Assembly (NCBI GenBank): GCA_002733605.1
Contig: NVWK01000001.1
Coordinates: forward strand, 62,001 to 126,000
Direction: 5' to 3'
Origin: Robiginitomaculum sp.
Lineage (GTDB): Bacteria; Pseudomonadota; Alphaproteobacteria; Caulobacterales; Maricaulaceae
Length of the DNA stretch: 64,000 bases
The position numbers and the translations under genes were made by a program. Below the pieces are notes generated by a model that worked only from the letters and a program-made list of their open reading frames with translations, made no database searches and had not been told where the DNA came from. Below are positions 36,797-45,997 of the stretch, piece by piece. Each line of letters starts with the position of its first letter. The first letter of the stretch is position 1.

Positions 36797-38654
36797 GGCT
36801 AAAGACAGCTCCCCCAAACCCCCGACCAGCGGCGCGGAGTTAATTGCAGCCTACGTGAAAACCTTGTCCGGCAAACCCGGTGTCTACCGCATGTTTGATG
36901 AAACCGGCACACTTCTGTATGTCGGCAAAGCCAAAAACCTGAAAAAACGGGTGACGGCCTACACAAAATATGAGCGCCACCCGATCCGGATCAGACGGAT
37001 GATCCGGGCCACGACGAATATGGAATTTGTCACCACGGACAGTGAAACTGAAGCCCTTCTGCTCGAAGCCAGTCTGATAAAGCGGCTCAAGCCCCGTTAC
37101 AACATCCTCCTGCGCGACGATAAAAGCTTCCCCTATATTTTGATGCGTACAGATCATCCGGCCGCACAATTGATGAAACATCGCGGCAAACGCTCCAAAA
37201 AAGGCGATTATTACGGCCCCTTTGCTTCGGCCCAAGCGGTCAACCGCACACTCGACACCCTACAGCGCGCCTTTCGCCTGCGTACATGCTCTGACAGTGT
37301 CTATGATGCCCGTACCCGCCCGTGCATGCTCTACCAGATCAAAAGATGCTCGGCCCCCTGCACAGGTGCAATCAGCCTCACAGACTATGCCCAGTTAAAC
37401 AGGGATGCCTCTGATTTCCTCTCGGGACGATCAGAGGCCCTGCGCACGAAAATGCAAAGGCAGATGGGCGAAGCCTCCAAAGCCCTCGCCTTTGAAAAAG
37501 CCGCAGAAATCCGTGACCGCCTGCAAGCCATGGCCTTCGTCAGCAGTGGCAAAACCCATGTCAGCCCCTCGACCTTCATGGAGGCCGACATTGCCGCCAT
37601 TCATCTGGACGGTGGCCAAGCTTGCGTACAGGTATTTTTCTTCCGGGCCGGACAAAACTGGGGCAGCAATACCTATTTCCCCCGCCACAGCAAAGACGCA
37701 GACGCCCCCAGTATTCTGGATGCTTTCCTCGCCCAGTTTTATCTGGGCAAACCCATCCCCAAACAAGTTTTCGTCAATCAGGATTTACCCAACAAACAGC
37801 TTCTGGAAGCCGCCCTGTCAGAACGTAAAGACGGGCGCTTTAGAATACTGAAACCCCAACGCGGCGAAAAGGCAGATATTGTCGAACTGGCCCGTAGAAA
37901 TGCCAGCGAAGCCTTGGCCCGTAAAATGGCCGAAACGGCCTCCCAGAACAAGCTTCTGCGCGGCATTGCCGAAGTGTTTGATCTGGACACCCCCCCCGAA
38001 CGGATCGAGGTGTATGACAATAGCCATATTCAGGGCACGAATTCGGTCGGCGCTTTCATTGTCGCAGGGGTCGAGGGATTTTTAAAACGCGAATACCGCA
38101 CCTTTAATATCAAGGACACGACAACAACGCCGGGGGATGATTATGCCATGATGCGCGAGGTTATGCGGCGACGGTTTTCAAGGCTGATGAAAGACAACAC
38201 CCAAGTCTGGCCGGATTTAGTGTTGATAGACGGCGGCAAGGGCCAGTTATCCGTCGTCTCCGAAACTCTGGAAGAGCTTGGCGTTCTCGAACGCACCACT
38301 TTAGTCGCCATTGCCAAAGGCCCGGACAGGAATGCCGGACGCGAAAGCTTTCACATGATCGGACGCCCGGATTTTACCTTAGCCCCGCGCACACCAGTTT
38401 TATACTATTTGCAACGTCTACGCGACGAGGCCCACCGCTTTGCCATTGGCACCCATAGGGCCAAACGTAAAAAACAGATGCACCAAAACCCGCTAGATGC
38501 TATTGAGGGAATCGGTCCCGGGCGTAAAAAAGCGCTCTTAACGTATTTTGGGTCGGCCAAATCCGTTGGAGTAGCGTCTCTCGAAGATTTGACACGTGTG
38601 GAAGGGGTAAGCCGAAAGCTTGCGAGAACAATTCATGAGCATTTCAATGAATGA
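36789..38654 (+). CDS. uvrC: excinuclease ABC subunit C
   Basis: Makes the 3' and 5' incisions during nucleotide excision repair. The 621-residue protein has the N-terminal GIY-YIG nuclease (P-G-V-Y-R-M, L-L-Y-V-G-K-A-K-N-L), the UvrB-binding UVR motif about a third of the way through, the RNase H-like endonuclease (D-N-S-H-I-Q-G-T) and the C-terminal helix-hairpin-helix pair (E-G-I-G-P-G-R-K-K-A-L-L). Its end overlaps the next gene. The start is an ATG inside folB; its tail is the usual type for the family. Confidence 0.96.
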   Translation: MDKAKDSSPKPPTSGAELIAAYVKTLSGKPGVYRMFDETGTLLYVGKAKNLKKRVTAYTKYERHPIRIRRMIRATTNMEFVTTDSETEALLLEASLIKRLKPRYNILLRDDKSFPYILMRTDHPAAQLMKHRGKRSKKGDYYGPFASAQAVNRTLDTLQRAFRLRTCSDSVYDARTRPCMLYQIKRCSAPCTGAISLTDYAQLNRDASDFLSGRSEALRTKMQRQMGEASKALAFEKAAEIRDRLQAMAFVSSGKTHVSPSTFMEADIAAIHLDGGQACVQVFFFRAGQNWGSNTYFPRHSKDADAPSILDAFLAQFYLGKPIPKQVFVNQDLPNKQLLEAALSERKDGRFRILKPQRGEKADIVELARRNASEALARKMAETASQNKLLRGIAEVFDLDTPPERIEVYDNSHIQGTNSVGAFIVAGVEGFLKREYRTFNIKDTTTTPGDDYAMMREVMRRRFSRLMKDNTQVWPDLVLIDGGKGQLSVVSETLEELGVLERTTLVAIAKGPDRNAGRESFHMIGRPDFTLAPRTPVLYYLQRLRDEAHRFAIGTHRAKRKKQMHQNPLDAIEGIGPGRKKALLTYFGSAKSVGVASLEDLTRVEGVSRKLARTIHEHFNE

Positions 38655-39375
38655 CAATGATGCGCCCACCCCAGATGTATCTACACAAGGCGTATCGACG
38701 CAAGGCGGCCTCTTTGCCGACACACTAACCTTTGCCCGCATCGCCCTTACCCCCTTGATCATGTTTGTCATTGTCAAAGCCTGGTCGGCAAAACCCGATG
38801 ATCCAATGGGATTTGTCTCTTTAGACCTGCGTTTGGTGCTTTTGGCCTCTACTTTATTCACGATTGCCGCCCTGACCGATGTGTTGGACGATTTTGTTGG
38901 CGGCGGTGCCCGCACAGAAGTGCGGCGTTTAGGCTGGATCGATGATGTGGCCGATTCCCTGCTTGTCTCGGGAACATTACTTGCCCTCGCATGGGTAAGC
39001 TACACGGCTGGTCTGCTACATTGGAGTTTTTACATACCCGTTACCGTCCTGATCGGGCGGGATACACTCATAGGCATCATTAAAGGGCATCAACTGTCGA
39101 AATTCGGACTTCTTGAATCCAGATTAGGGGATATAAAAGGCGCGCTTGCTATGCTTGCCGTGTGTATTTTAGTCGCCTCCCCGTGGCTCTCTAATGTGCT
39201 TGATGGATTGCGCGCAGGTAATACAGCCGAAGGTGCCATGCTCGTCTATAACAATCCCTCTCCGTGGGTGTGGATTATTGGCGTTTGCATTCTTTGGATT
39301 GCTGCTTTGCTCTCCCTCATCACCGGGCTTAAAATACTAGCAACCTCAAAACCAAATCATGAAGAGGATATATAA
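38635..39375 (+). CDS. CDP-alcohol phosphatidyltransferase paralogue with degenerate motif
   Basis: A 246-residue membrane protein with several helices, resembling PgsA and placed directly before it. The canonical family motif is D-x2-D-G-x2-A-R-x7-9-G-x3-D-x3-D. Here D82-V-L-D85 is followed by D86 rather than G, the A-R shows up displaced (G-G-G-A-R), and the final D-x3-D is present as D103/D104 and D107. Some activity may be lost or altered. The N-terminus carries a short duplicated V-S-T-Q-G. ATG at 38635 lies within the end of uvrC. It may be a structural partner or a substrate-divergent enzyme; inferred. Confidence 0.72.
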   Translation: MSISMNDNDAPTPDVSTQGVSTQGGLFADTLTFARIALTPLIMFVIVKAWSAKPDDPMGFVSLDLRLVLLASTLFTIAALTDVLDDFVGGGARTEVRRLGWIDDVADSLLVSGTLLALAWVSYTAGLLHWSFYIPVTVLIGRDTLIGIIKGHQLSKFGLLESRLGDIKGALAMLAVCILVASPWLSNVLDGLRAGNTAEGAMLVYNNPSPWVWIIGVCILWIAALLSLITGLKILATSKPNHEEDI

Positions 39376-39376
39376 C

Positions 39377-39994
39377 GTGGGATCATCAGTTTCGCGCCAT
39401 AAATTTTATTGGCTTCCCAATGCGCTTACCTTGGGACGAATTGCATTTATCCCCATTTTAATGTGGGGTATATTGGCTTTGGGCGGCAATATTCAAAGCC
39501 AACTCAACGCGCCCGTCCTCGTCATCTTATTATTTCTCCTGTGTGCCCTCACAGACTTTCTAGACGGGTATCTGGCCCGAAAATGGGATCTGGTTTCAGA
39601 TTTCGGACGCATGCTCGACCCGATTGCCGACAAATTACTCGTCGCAGGCTGTCTCATCGCCATCATGATAAGTTTTGGGGCCTATTGGTATGTGCTTATC
39701 CCCTCTGTCGCGATTATTTTCCGTGACATCTTCATCTCCGGCACGCGAGAACACGCCGCATTATCTGGAAAAGTCATGCCACCTACAAATCTGGCAAAAT
39801 GGAAAACGGCCGCAGAAATGCTGGCAATCCTGTTCCTGCTCATCGCCATCAGCACCCGTGAGCTTCTGCCGATTTCCGAGATTATTCCAGATATTTCAGG
39901 CTATGCCATGAACGCAGGGCTTGGCTGTTTATGGCTGGCCGCATTTTTATCCATATACACAGGACTACACTATGTACGCGCAGCCCTAAAATAG
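39377..39994 (+). CDS. pgsA: CDP-diacylglycerol-glycerol-3-phosphate 3-phosphatidyltransferase
   Basis: Makes phosphatidylglycerophosphate in the membrane. About 205 residues with the intact family motif: D-F-L-D-G-Y-L-A-R, then G-R-M-L-D-P-I-A-D. The GTG at 39377 follows AGAGG at 39363-39367 and begins 2 nt after the upstream stop; an ATG at 39359 would add 6 residues but lacks a ribosome site and overlaps the paralogue. In alphaproteobacteria pgsA often follows uvrC, as here with the paralogue between. It converges on ilvE. Confidence 0.93.
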   Translation: MGSSVSRHKFYWLPNALTLGRIAFIPILMWGILALGGNIQSQLNAPVLVILLFLLCALTDFLDGYLARKWDLVSDFGRMLDPIADKLLVAGCLIAIMISFGAYWYVLIPSVAIIFRDIFISGTREHAALSGKVMPPTNLAKWKTAAEMLAILFLLIAISTRELLPISEIIPDISGYAMNAGLGCLWLAAFLSIYTGLHYVRAALK

Positions 39995-40006
39995 CCTATT
40001 AAAAGC

Positions 40007-40885
40007 CTAAAGTTTCAGCTTACGACGCACCAGACGATCATAGTCATCGACCATATTTTTCGTCAAATCGCCGGGCGTATATTTCTGGGCTTCGATAGAC
40101 CGCACAGGCGTAATCTCGGCCGCCGTTCCGACAATAAAGCACTCTGAAAACGTTGCCAGTTCATCAGGCCAGATATCACGCGCATGCACTTGAATGCCCC
40201 GATGTTTAGCCAGCGCCAACACCGTTTTATGGGTAATCCCGTCGAGCAAAATATCATTTGTCGGCGTATGCAATTCCCCATCACGAACAAAGAAAATATG
40301 CGCGCCTGTGCATTCGGCAATTCGGCCTTTGTAATCAAGCATTAATGCATCATCGAAACCTTTCGCCGCCGCCGTATGCTTGGACAAAGTACAAATCATA
40401 TACAGACCCGCACCTTTGGCTTTGCACGGAATCGTCTCCGGTGCCGGACGCCTCCACTCGGCCATACACAGGGTAATGCCCTTCATTTTATCCTCAAAAT
40501 AATCCCCCCAAGCCCACACAGCCACCGCCATATGGATTGTATTGTTTTGTGCCGCCACACCCATTTGTTCACTCCCGCGCCATGCAAATGGACGCACATA
40601 GGCAGATGACAGACCGGATTTCGCCAGCGTCTCGTTACACGCCGTATTAATTTGCTCTACGCTATAGGGAATATCGAACCCGAGTAGTTTGCCGGAATTG
40701 ACCAGCCGCGCACTATGATCAGTGAGCGCAAAAATTTCACCATCATACGCCCGATCCCCCTCGAACACACCGGAGCCATAATGCAAAGCATGGGTAAGCA
40801 CATGGATTTTCGCATCCCGCCAGTCCACAAATTCACCATCCATCCAGATATACCCATCCCGATCATGAAAAGCCGCATCCGTCAT
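40007..40885 (-). CDS. ilvE: branched-chain amino acid aminotransferase
   Basis: PLP enzyme of fold type IV, last step of leucine, isoleucine and valine synthesis. At 292 residues it has the family's H-Y-G-S-G-V-F-E-G and a K-A-K-G region near the Schiff-base lysine, with G-T-A-A-E-I-T-P-V near the end. The segment around I-A-E-C-T-G-A differs slightly from the usual I-S-E-G-A-G. AGGGAG is a good ribosome site. Some class IV enzymes prefer D-amino acids or aminodeoxychorismate, so substrate is probable rather than sure. Confidence 0.9.
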   Translation of the reverse strand: MTDAAFHDRDGYIWMDGEFVDWRDAKIHVLTHALHYGSGVFEGDRAYDGEIFALTDHSARLVNSGKLLGFDIPYSVEQINTACNETLAKSGLSSAYVRPFAWRGSEQMGVAAQNNTIHMAVAVWAWGDYFEDKMKGITLCMAEWRRPAPETIPCKAKGAGLYMICTLSKHTAAAKGFDDALMLDYKGRIAECTGAHIFFVRDGELHTPTNDILLDGITHKTVLALAKHRGIQVHARDIWPDELATFSECFIVGTAAEITPVRSIEAQKYTPGDLTKNMVDDYDRLVRRKLKL

Positions 40886-40972
40886 TGTACACTCCCTGTC
40901 GGGCCTTCCGGCCCTCCTCGCCTCTTGTTGACGATACTTTTCGCTCTCCCCTTCAAGGACAGAGCCAAAACC

Positions 40973-40999
40973 CGCTCATCCCCGCGAAGGCGGGGATCC
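40973..40999. repeat. single palindromic repeat unit
   Basis: One unit of the same family as at 8218: CGCTCATC-CCCGC-GAAG-GCGGGG-ATCC. It lies in the 194-bp divergent region between ilvE and the response regulator. Next to it are two further small hairpins, near 41000-41015 and 41019-41038. The flanking sequence holds no gene I can support. Confidence 0.75.
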
Positions 41000-41079
41000 C
41001 GGTTGCCTGCAACCGAGTAAGGCAGTTTTTCTGCCTTTGTTGGACTTGTGTCAATATGAATTCGGGTTAGAAATGAAAT

Positions 41080-41799
41080 ATGGAAAATTCTACAGAACCT
41101 GAAATCTACCAAGACACACATTTACTGATCGTAGATGATGATGACCGCATTCGCGATCTCCTCAAACGCTATCTCCTGCGCAATGGATTTCGCGTATCCA
41201 CAGCCGCCAACGCGCTAGAAGCCCGACGAATTATGGAGGGTCTCACATTCGATCTTCTGGTTTTAGATGTGATGATGCCGGGCGAAAATGGCTTCGAATT
41301 AACACAGGCTTTGCGTCAAATAGACAATGTACCCATCATCTTGCTCACCGCGCGCGGGGATGCAAGTGACCGTATCAAAGGGCTCAGCCTCGGCGCCGAC
41401 GATTATTTATCCAAACCTTTCGAACCCGAAGAATTAATCTTGAGAATCAAATCCATCTTGAAACGCCAAGCCACCCGCCCCCGTGCCCACAAAATCAAAT
41501 TTGGCGACTGGGTTTTTGATCTGGATCGCAACATCCTGTCTAAAAACGGCGAGCCTGTACATTTGACCACCGGAGAAACCGCCCTCCTCACTACTCTCTC
41601 GCGCCGTATCGGCACCCCCGTGAGCCGGGACGCGCTTGCCCAACAGATTAATGCCAAAAGCGAACGCGCCGTAGATGTGCAAATCACGCGCCTCCGGCGC
41701 AAGCTGGAAACCGATCATGGCCAACCTGACTTTTTGATCACTGTGCGTAATCGTGGCTATTGCTTGCAAGCGGAACCCTATGAGAGCGACCTCTCATAA
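41080..41799 (+). CDS. OmpR-family response regulator
   Basis: Two-component response regulator of 239 residues. The receiver has the acidic cluster D-D-D-D (residues 19-22), the phosphoacceptor D63 (V-L-D-V-M-M-P-G-E-N-G) and the K-P-F lysine. The C-terminal winged helix has L-T-T-G-E and the R-A-V-D-V-Q-I-T-R-L-R-R-K-L-E recognition helix. It controls unknown targets. The stop overlaps the kinase start (TAATG). The upstream region has one repeat unit. Confidence 0.94.
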   Translation: MENSTEPEIYQDTHLLIVDDDDRIRDLLKRYLLRNGFRVSTAANALEARRIMEGLTFDLLVLDVMMPGENGFELTQALRQIDNVPIILLTARGDASDRIKGLSLGADDYLSKPFEPEELILRIKSILKRQATRPRAHKIKFGDWVFDLDRNILSKNGEPVHLTTGETALLTTLSRRIGTPVSRDALAQQINAKSERAVDVQITRLRRKLETDHGQPDFLITVRNRGYCLQAEPYESDLS

Positions 41800-43124
41800 T
41801 GGCCAAAACCGCGCGCCAGCCCTGGCTAAAACGGCACCTCCCCAAAAGCCTGTTCGGGCGGGCTTTGCTTATTATTATGCTTCCGATTGCCCTGATGCAG
41901 ATTATCGTGGCCTATATCTTTTTCGAGGCCCATTGGCAGACCGTTACTGCGAGCCTTTCCAATAGTGTTGCTGCCGACATCTCTGTCGCCCACGAGCTTT
42001 ACCAACAAAGTCCAAGCGCAGAGCGCGCAACACGTCTGGATGCAATGTTGCGTCCCACCATGCAACTCTCGATCAAACTTGACCCAAATGATGTATTTCC
42101 TACAGCCACGCGAAAAGCATTTTTTTCGTCTCTTGATCGCACCTTGCGCAAAGCACTGGAACAAAACATTTCCGCGCCATTTTGGTTCGATACAACCCGC
42201 TACCCCCACCATATTGACATCCGCATTCTGGTAGATGAGGGCATTCTACATTTTTTCGTACCGCGTGAACGTGTGTTTGCGCCAACGGGCTATATCTTTT
42301 TATTCTGGCTCATCATGACAACCATATTGCTCAGCTTCGTCAGCATATTGTTTATCCTCAACCAAGTCAGACCCATTGCAAAACTCGCCAACGCGGCAGA
42401 GGATTTTGGCAAAGGGCGCGGTATCGGCAAATATAAGCCCTCTGGAGCGACCGAAGTGCGCCAAGCAGGCCGTGCCTTCCTCGAAATGCGTGAACGTATT
42501 TTGCGCCATGTGCAACACCGCACCGCCTTTCTGGCTGGCGTCAGCCATGATTTACGCACGCCTCTGACGCGGCTGAAATTACATTTGTCGCTCACCGATG
42601 AGGGCAAAGAAACCGCCGCCGCCCAACGCGACGTCAAAGATATGGAGCTTATGCTGGATAGTTATCTGGATTTTGCCCGCGACACTTCCGAAGAAGACAT
42701 GCAGTCCGCAGATTTAGGCACCCTTCTCACCGATCTGGTGGCCACACAAGCAGACCCGAAACCCGTCCTGACCACCCAAGGTGATTTAACAATCAATATG
42801 CGGAGCCTAACCATGAAACGGGCCTTATCCAATCTGATAAGCAATGCAAAAAGCTATAGCGCCAACATAGAAATCACCCTCACGGGACAAACCAATGCAC
42901 TCACCCTGACCATAGATGATGATGGGCCGGGTATAGAAAAATCTGAGCGCGAAGACGCCCTAAAACCGTTCAGCAAACTAGATACAGCCCGCAACCAAAA
43001 CCGCAAAGGCGTCGGGCTTGGCCTATCTATCGCTAACGATATTATTCAGGCTCACGGCGGTACATTACAATTACTGGACAGCCCTCAAAAAGGTCTGCGT
43101 TGCCAAATTACGCTCCCGAAATAG
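41799..43124 (+). CDS. sensor histidine kinase (EnvZ-like)
   Basis: Membrane histidine kinase of 441 residues, partner of the regulator encoded just before. Two membrane helices (about residues 20-43 and 164-186) flank a periplasmic loop of about 120 residues, then HAMP. The phosphoacceptor is H250 in V-S-H-D-L-R-T-P-L-T-R-L, followed by N-L-I-S-N-A-K, D-D-D-G-P-G-I and G-V-G-L-G-L-S-I of the ATPase domain. The signal it senses is not evident. It converges on proC with a 2-nt gap. Confidence 0.94.
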   Translation: MAKTARQPWLKRHLPKSLFGRALLIIMLPIALMQIIVAYIFFEAHWQTVTASLSNSVAADISVAHELYQQSPSAERATRLDAMLRPTMQLSIKLDPNDVFPTATRKAFFSSLDRTLRKALEQNISAPFWFDTTRYPHHIDIRILVDEGILHFFVPRERVFAPTGYIFLFWLIMTTILLSFVSILFILNQVRPIAKLANAAEDFGKGRGIGKYKPSGATEVRQAGRAFLEMRERILRHVQHRTAFLAGVSHDLRTPLTRLKLHLSLTDEGKETAAAQRDVKDMELMLDSYLDFARDTSEEDMQSADLGTLLTDLVATQADPKPVLTTQGDLTINMRSLTMKRALSNLISNAKSYSANIEITLTGQTNALTLTIDDDGPGIEKSEREDALKPFSKLDTARNQNRKGVGLGLSIANDIIQAHGGTLQLLDSPQKGLRCQITLPK

Positions 43125-43126
43125 GG

Positions 43127-43984
43127 TTAGCGTCCACCCAGCTCGCGCGAGCGTACAAAGGCCGCATTCACCGCCTTGCGCATAATGGACGGCAAGCCGT
43201 CTTCGGCCATAAGGACTTCCAAGGCCGCCTGTGTTGTCCCGCCCGGAGACGTGACATCTTGCCGCAACTGCGCCGCCGTTTTCTCCGATTTCCCGAGCAT
43301 AAATCCTGATCCGACTACAGTTTGTCGCGCAAGCGCACGCGCCAATTCTTCCGGCAATCCCAATTGCATACCTGCAGCTTCCAAAGCTTCCGTCAGAAAA
43401 AAGACATAAGCCGGCCCGGAACCGGAGACAGCCGTAACCATATCGATTTGCCGTTCGTTCTCGACCCGCACAACCTGCCCCCCTGCTTTCAGGCGCAACT
43501 CGACAAGGTCTCGTTGGGCTTCATCCACACCATCCCCACAGACATAAGCCGTAATACCCTTGCCATAAGCCGCAGGTGTATTCGGCATGGCCCGAATAAC
43601 CGGACGCGGACCGAATACATCATTAAGTCGCTCAAGGCTTATTCCCGCCATGATGGAAACCACTAATGTGTCTTTTGGCAAAACCATCGCCAAGCCAGGC
43701 CCGATATCGGCAAACATTTGTGGTTTAACAGCCAGAAGACAAAGCTTCAGCCCGCTGGCAGCCCCCTTGGTTAAACGGTTTGAAAATTTCGCACCAAGCG
43801 CAAGCGCCTTGTTTGCCGCTTCACCGGGAGACGGATCAATCACCAGAATTTCCGCAGCATTCAACTTGCCCGAACCACGCCCGCTTAACCAGCCGCTCAA
43901 CAAAGCGCCACCCATACGCCCCGCCCCGATCAGAACGTGCGTTGAGGTTGAAAGTTTTTCGCCTGTCATCTTGCCCTGTGCCAC
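43127..43984 (-). CDS. proC: pyrroline-5-carboxylate reductase
   Basis: Last enzyme of proline synthesis, NAD(P)H-dependent. At 285 residues it has the Rossmann start L-I-G-A-G-R-M-G-G-A, the K-P-Q segment, R-A-M-P-N-T-P-A, and the P5C signature near D-V-T-S-P-G-G-T-T. The start is either GTG at 43984 or ATG at 43969; ribosome sites are similar. The YbjN-family gene ends 15 nt upstream, a common alphaproteobacterial pairing. Confidence 0.95.
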   Translation of the reverse strand: MAQGKMTGEKLSTSTHVLIGAGRMGGALLSGWLSGRGSGKLNAAEILVIDPSPGEAANKALALGAKFSNRLTKGAASGLKLCLLAVKPQMFADIGPGLAMVLPKDTLVVSIMAGISLERLNDVFGPRPVIRAMPNTPAAYGKGITAYVCGDGVDEAQRDLVELRLKAGGQVVRVENERQIDMVTAVSGSGPAYVFFLTEALEAAGMQLGLPEELARALARQTVVGSGFMLGKSEKTAAQLRQDVTSPGGTTQAALEVLMAEDGLPSIMRKAVNAAFVRSRELGGR

Positions 43985-43999
43985 GACAAAAACCCCGTT

Positions 44000-44533
44000 C
44001 TAGCCTTGACCGGCAAGATCAAGAAGTGCCGAGTTCAGCGCATCTTCCGGTGATTTTCCAGCCCAAACCACATACTGACAGGCAGGGTATCCGCGTTCGG
44101 CCGCATCCAGCGCCGAGGCCAGCAAAGCCATCGCCTGCTCGACCCGCACAACGGCGCCACCGGACAAGTTCAAAGTATTGCGGTAAACGAGTGCACTGTC
44201 CTTGTCCCAAAAATCGAAATGGCCACTTACCAAACGCTCGTTTAACAAAGAAAGCAGGCGGCAAATATCGTCCGAACGCCCTCCCGGTGTCCGACCTTCA
44301 AACAAGAGATAAAGATTGAGCTGTTCCAGTTCAGGCTTCCATACCAGTGACACATCATGATCGCACCATAAACCACCGAGCGACACATGAAGCTCGTCTG
44401 TACCGGTACGCTCGAAATCATAATTTTCTGCAATCGCAAGGCGTTCAAACATATTGAGCGGATGCACCCGAACAGCACTTGCCGAGTTCAGGGACGGGCT
44501 GGGCCGAACACAAATTTCTTCGGAATAGTTCAT
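44000..44533 (-). CDS. YbjN domain-containing protein
   Basis: A 177-residue cytoplasmic protein of the YbjN family, a fold related to type III secretion chaperones. L-N-L-Y-L-L-F-E-G near the middle and A-L-V-Y-R-N-T-L-N-L-S-G-G are typical. No function is established, though it lies beside proC in many alphaproteobacteria. ATG at 44533 is chosen over an upstream GTG (44575). A 31-bp-spaced direct repeat of TGGTAGAAAAA (44659, 44690) lies between it and ubiK. Confidence 0.85.
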   Translation of the reverse strand: MNYSEEICVRPSPSLNSASAVRVHPLNMFERLAIAENYDFERTGTDELHVSLGGLWCDHDVSLVWKPELEQLNLYLLFEGRTPGGRSDDICRLLSLLNERLVSGHFDFWDKDSALVYRNTLNLSGGAVVRVEQAMALLASALDAAERGYPACQYVVWAGKSPEDALNSALLDLAGQG

Positions 44534-44711
44534 TATATTTTCTGGTACGCTTACGCGCCCCACACCTTCTTCCACATAATGTTTGCCATAAAGGCAAGCA
44601 CGCGCGTTAATCGATTCTTAACACTTATGTTAGGGCCTCCCCCACAATAGGCAATATATGGTAGAAAAATTGTTGTTGATAACTAGATTTGGTAGAAAAA
44701 CAGATTTTGCG

Positions 44712-44978
44712 CTATTTTATCGCTTTTTTCAGCGATCTCACGGCTGTTTCCAGTTTCTTGACTTGCGCTTTGAGCGTCACGATCTCTTCGCTAGCCGACG
44801 AGGCCATCATTTTCACGGCCTCAAACTCGTCACGGCTGACCAAATCCATATCGGCTATAAACTTGTCCCCACGCGCACGTGCCGCAGCCCGCACTTCATC
44901 TCCAACCCCTTTGGCCGCACCAAACGCATTGGTCATTAAATTGGCAATATCATCAAAGGCGGGTGATTTCGTTTGCAT
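44712..44978 (-). CDS. ubiK: ubiquinone biosynthesis accessory factor UbiK-like
   Basis: A small 88-residue protein of the BMFP/UbiK (YqiC) family, with a short amphipathic N-terminal helix, then S-R-D-E-F-E-A-V-K-M-M-A and a coiled coil (E-E-I-V-T-L-K-A-Q-V-K-K-L-E). UbiK helps ubiquinone biosynthesis enzymes act together in the soluble complex in gammaproteobacteria; the role here is inferred. It is divergent from lgt. Confidence 0.87.
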   Translation of the reverse strand: MQTKSPAFDDIANLMTNAFGAAKGVGDEVRAAARARGDKFIADMDLVSRDEFEAVKMMASSASEEIVTLKAQVKKLETAVRSLKKAIK

Positions 44979-45058
44979 TTTGCGCTCCTAACGACTTGGC
45001 TTATCTGCTAGAGCGGTATAACACATTTTTTAGGAACCGGAACAATAAAGAGCGCAAA

Positions 45059-45997
45059 ATGATCATTCACAGCATCGGGCAAATTGCAATGCAAAATATG
45101 GGACAATTTGTTGGGGCCATTCCGTTCCCGTCATGGCTCAAAGACGAGATTTTTTCAATCGGCCCCCTGTCCATAAAATGGTATGGACTTGGCTATGTTG
45201 TCGGCCTGTTTCTGGCGTTTTTTTATGCCAGACGCACATGCGAAAAGACGGAAATTTGGGTACCCAAAAACACACCCTCCGGCCCGGCACTGATTCCGAC
45301 CGGACGCATGCTCGAAGATTATATGTTTTACTGCCTGCTCGGCATTATCGTTGGCGGACGTATTGGCTCAATCCTGTTGTATAATACGGGTGATTACATT
45401 GCCGATCCCATTCGTATTTTCAAAGTCTGGGAAGGTGGCATGGCCTTTCATGGTGGCTTTTTAGGTGTATGTGCCGCCACAATCTATCTGGCCCGCACCC
45501 GCAAAATTCCGCTTATGCGCATCGCAGACCTCGCCGCGATTTCCGCCCCTATAGGGCTTGGGCTGGTGCGGCTTGCCAATTTTATCAATCAGGAACTGTA
45601 TGGCCGGGTCACCGACGTTGCATGGGCATTCCGCTTTGATACCGACCCAACAGGCCGTCCCCGCCACCCGAGCCAATTATACGAATCGTTTTTGGAAGGC
45701 TTTGTGATCTTTGCTGTACTGTGGATCGCGTCTCGGAAATTCAAAGCCCTGACCAAACCCGGCCTCAGCACCGGCCTGTTCGTGCTTATGTACGGAAGCT
45801 TCCGCATTTTTGTAGAAAATTTTCGGGAACCGGACGCAACCATGTTCGGGCCTTTAACGCGCGGCATGGCCTATTCCCTGCCCATGGTCATTATCGGCAT
45901 TCTTGTGATTTTCTGGGCACTTAAGCGCCCTCCGGTTTCCCCGCAAAGACCGCCTGAAGACCCAAAAATTGAAACCAAAAAAGATGCCAACGCTTAA
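45059..45997 (+). CDS. lgt: prolipoprotein diacylglyceryl transferase
   Basis: Adds diacylglyceryl to the lipobox cysteine of prolipoproteins in the inner membrane. The 312-residue protein has seven membrane helices, G-G-R-I-G-S-I-L, the essential M-A-F-H-G-G region, R-L-A-N-F-I-N-Q-E-L-Y-G-R and H-P-S-Q-L-Y-E. ATG at 45059 is preferred; the upstream in-frame region is not family-like. It overlaps midA by 14 bp. Its likely clients in the window are the M24 and M1 lipoproteins. Confidence 0.94.
   Translation: MIIHSIGQIAMQNMGQFVGAIPFPSWLKDEIFSIGPLSIKWYGLGYVVGLFLAFFYARRTCEKTEIWVPKNTPSGPALIPTGRMLEDYMFYCLLGIIVGGRIGSILLYNTGDYIADPIRIFKVWEGGMAFHGGFLGVCAATIYLARTRKIPLMRIADLAAISAPIGLGLVRLANFINQELYGRVTDVAWAFRFDTDPTGRPRHPSQLYESFLEGFVIFAVLWIASRKFKALTKPGLSTGLFVLMYGSFRIFVENFREPDATMFGPLTRGMAYSLPMVIIGILVIFWALKRPPVSPQRPPEDPKIETKKDANA

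Noticed and set aside
44656..44700. repeat TGGTAGAAAAA as YbjN promoter element
   Set aside because: Two copies at 31 bp, but no paired -10 at the expected distance; kept only as a remark.
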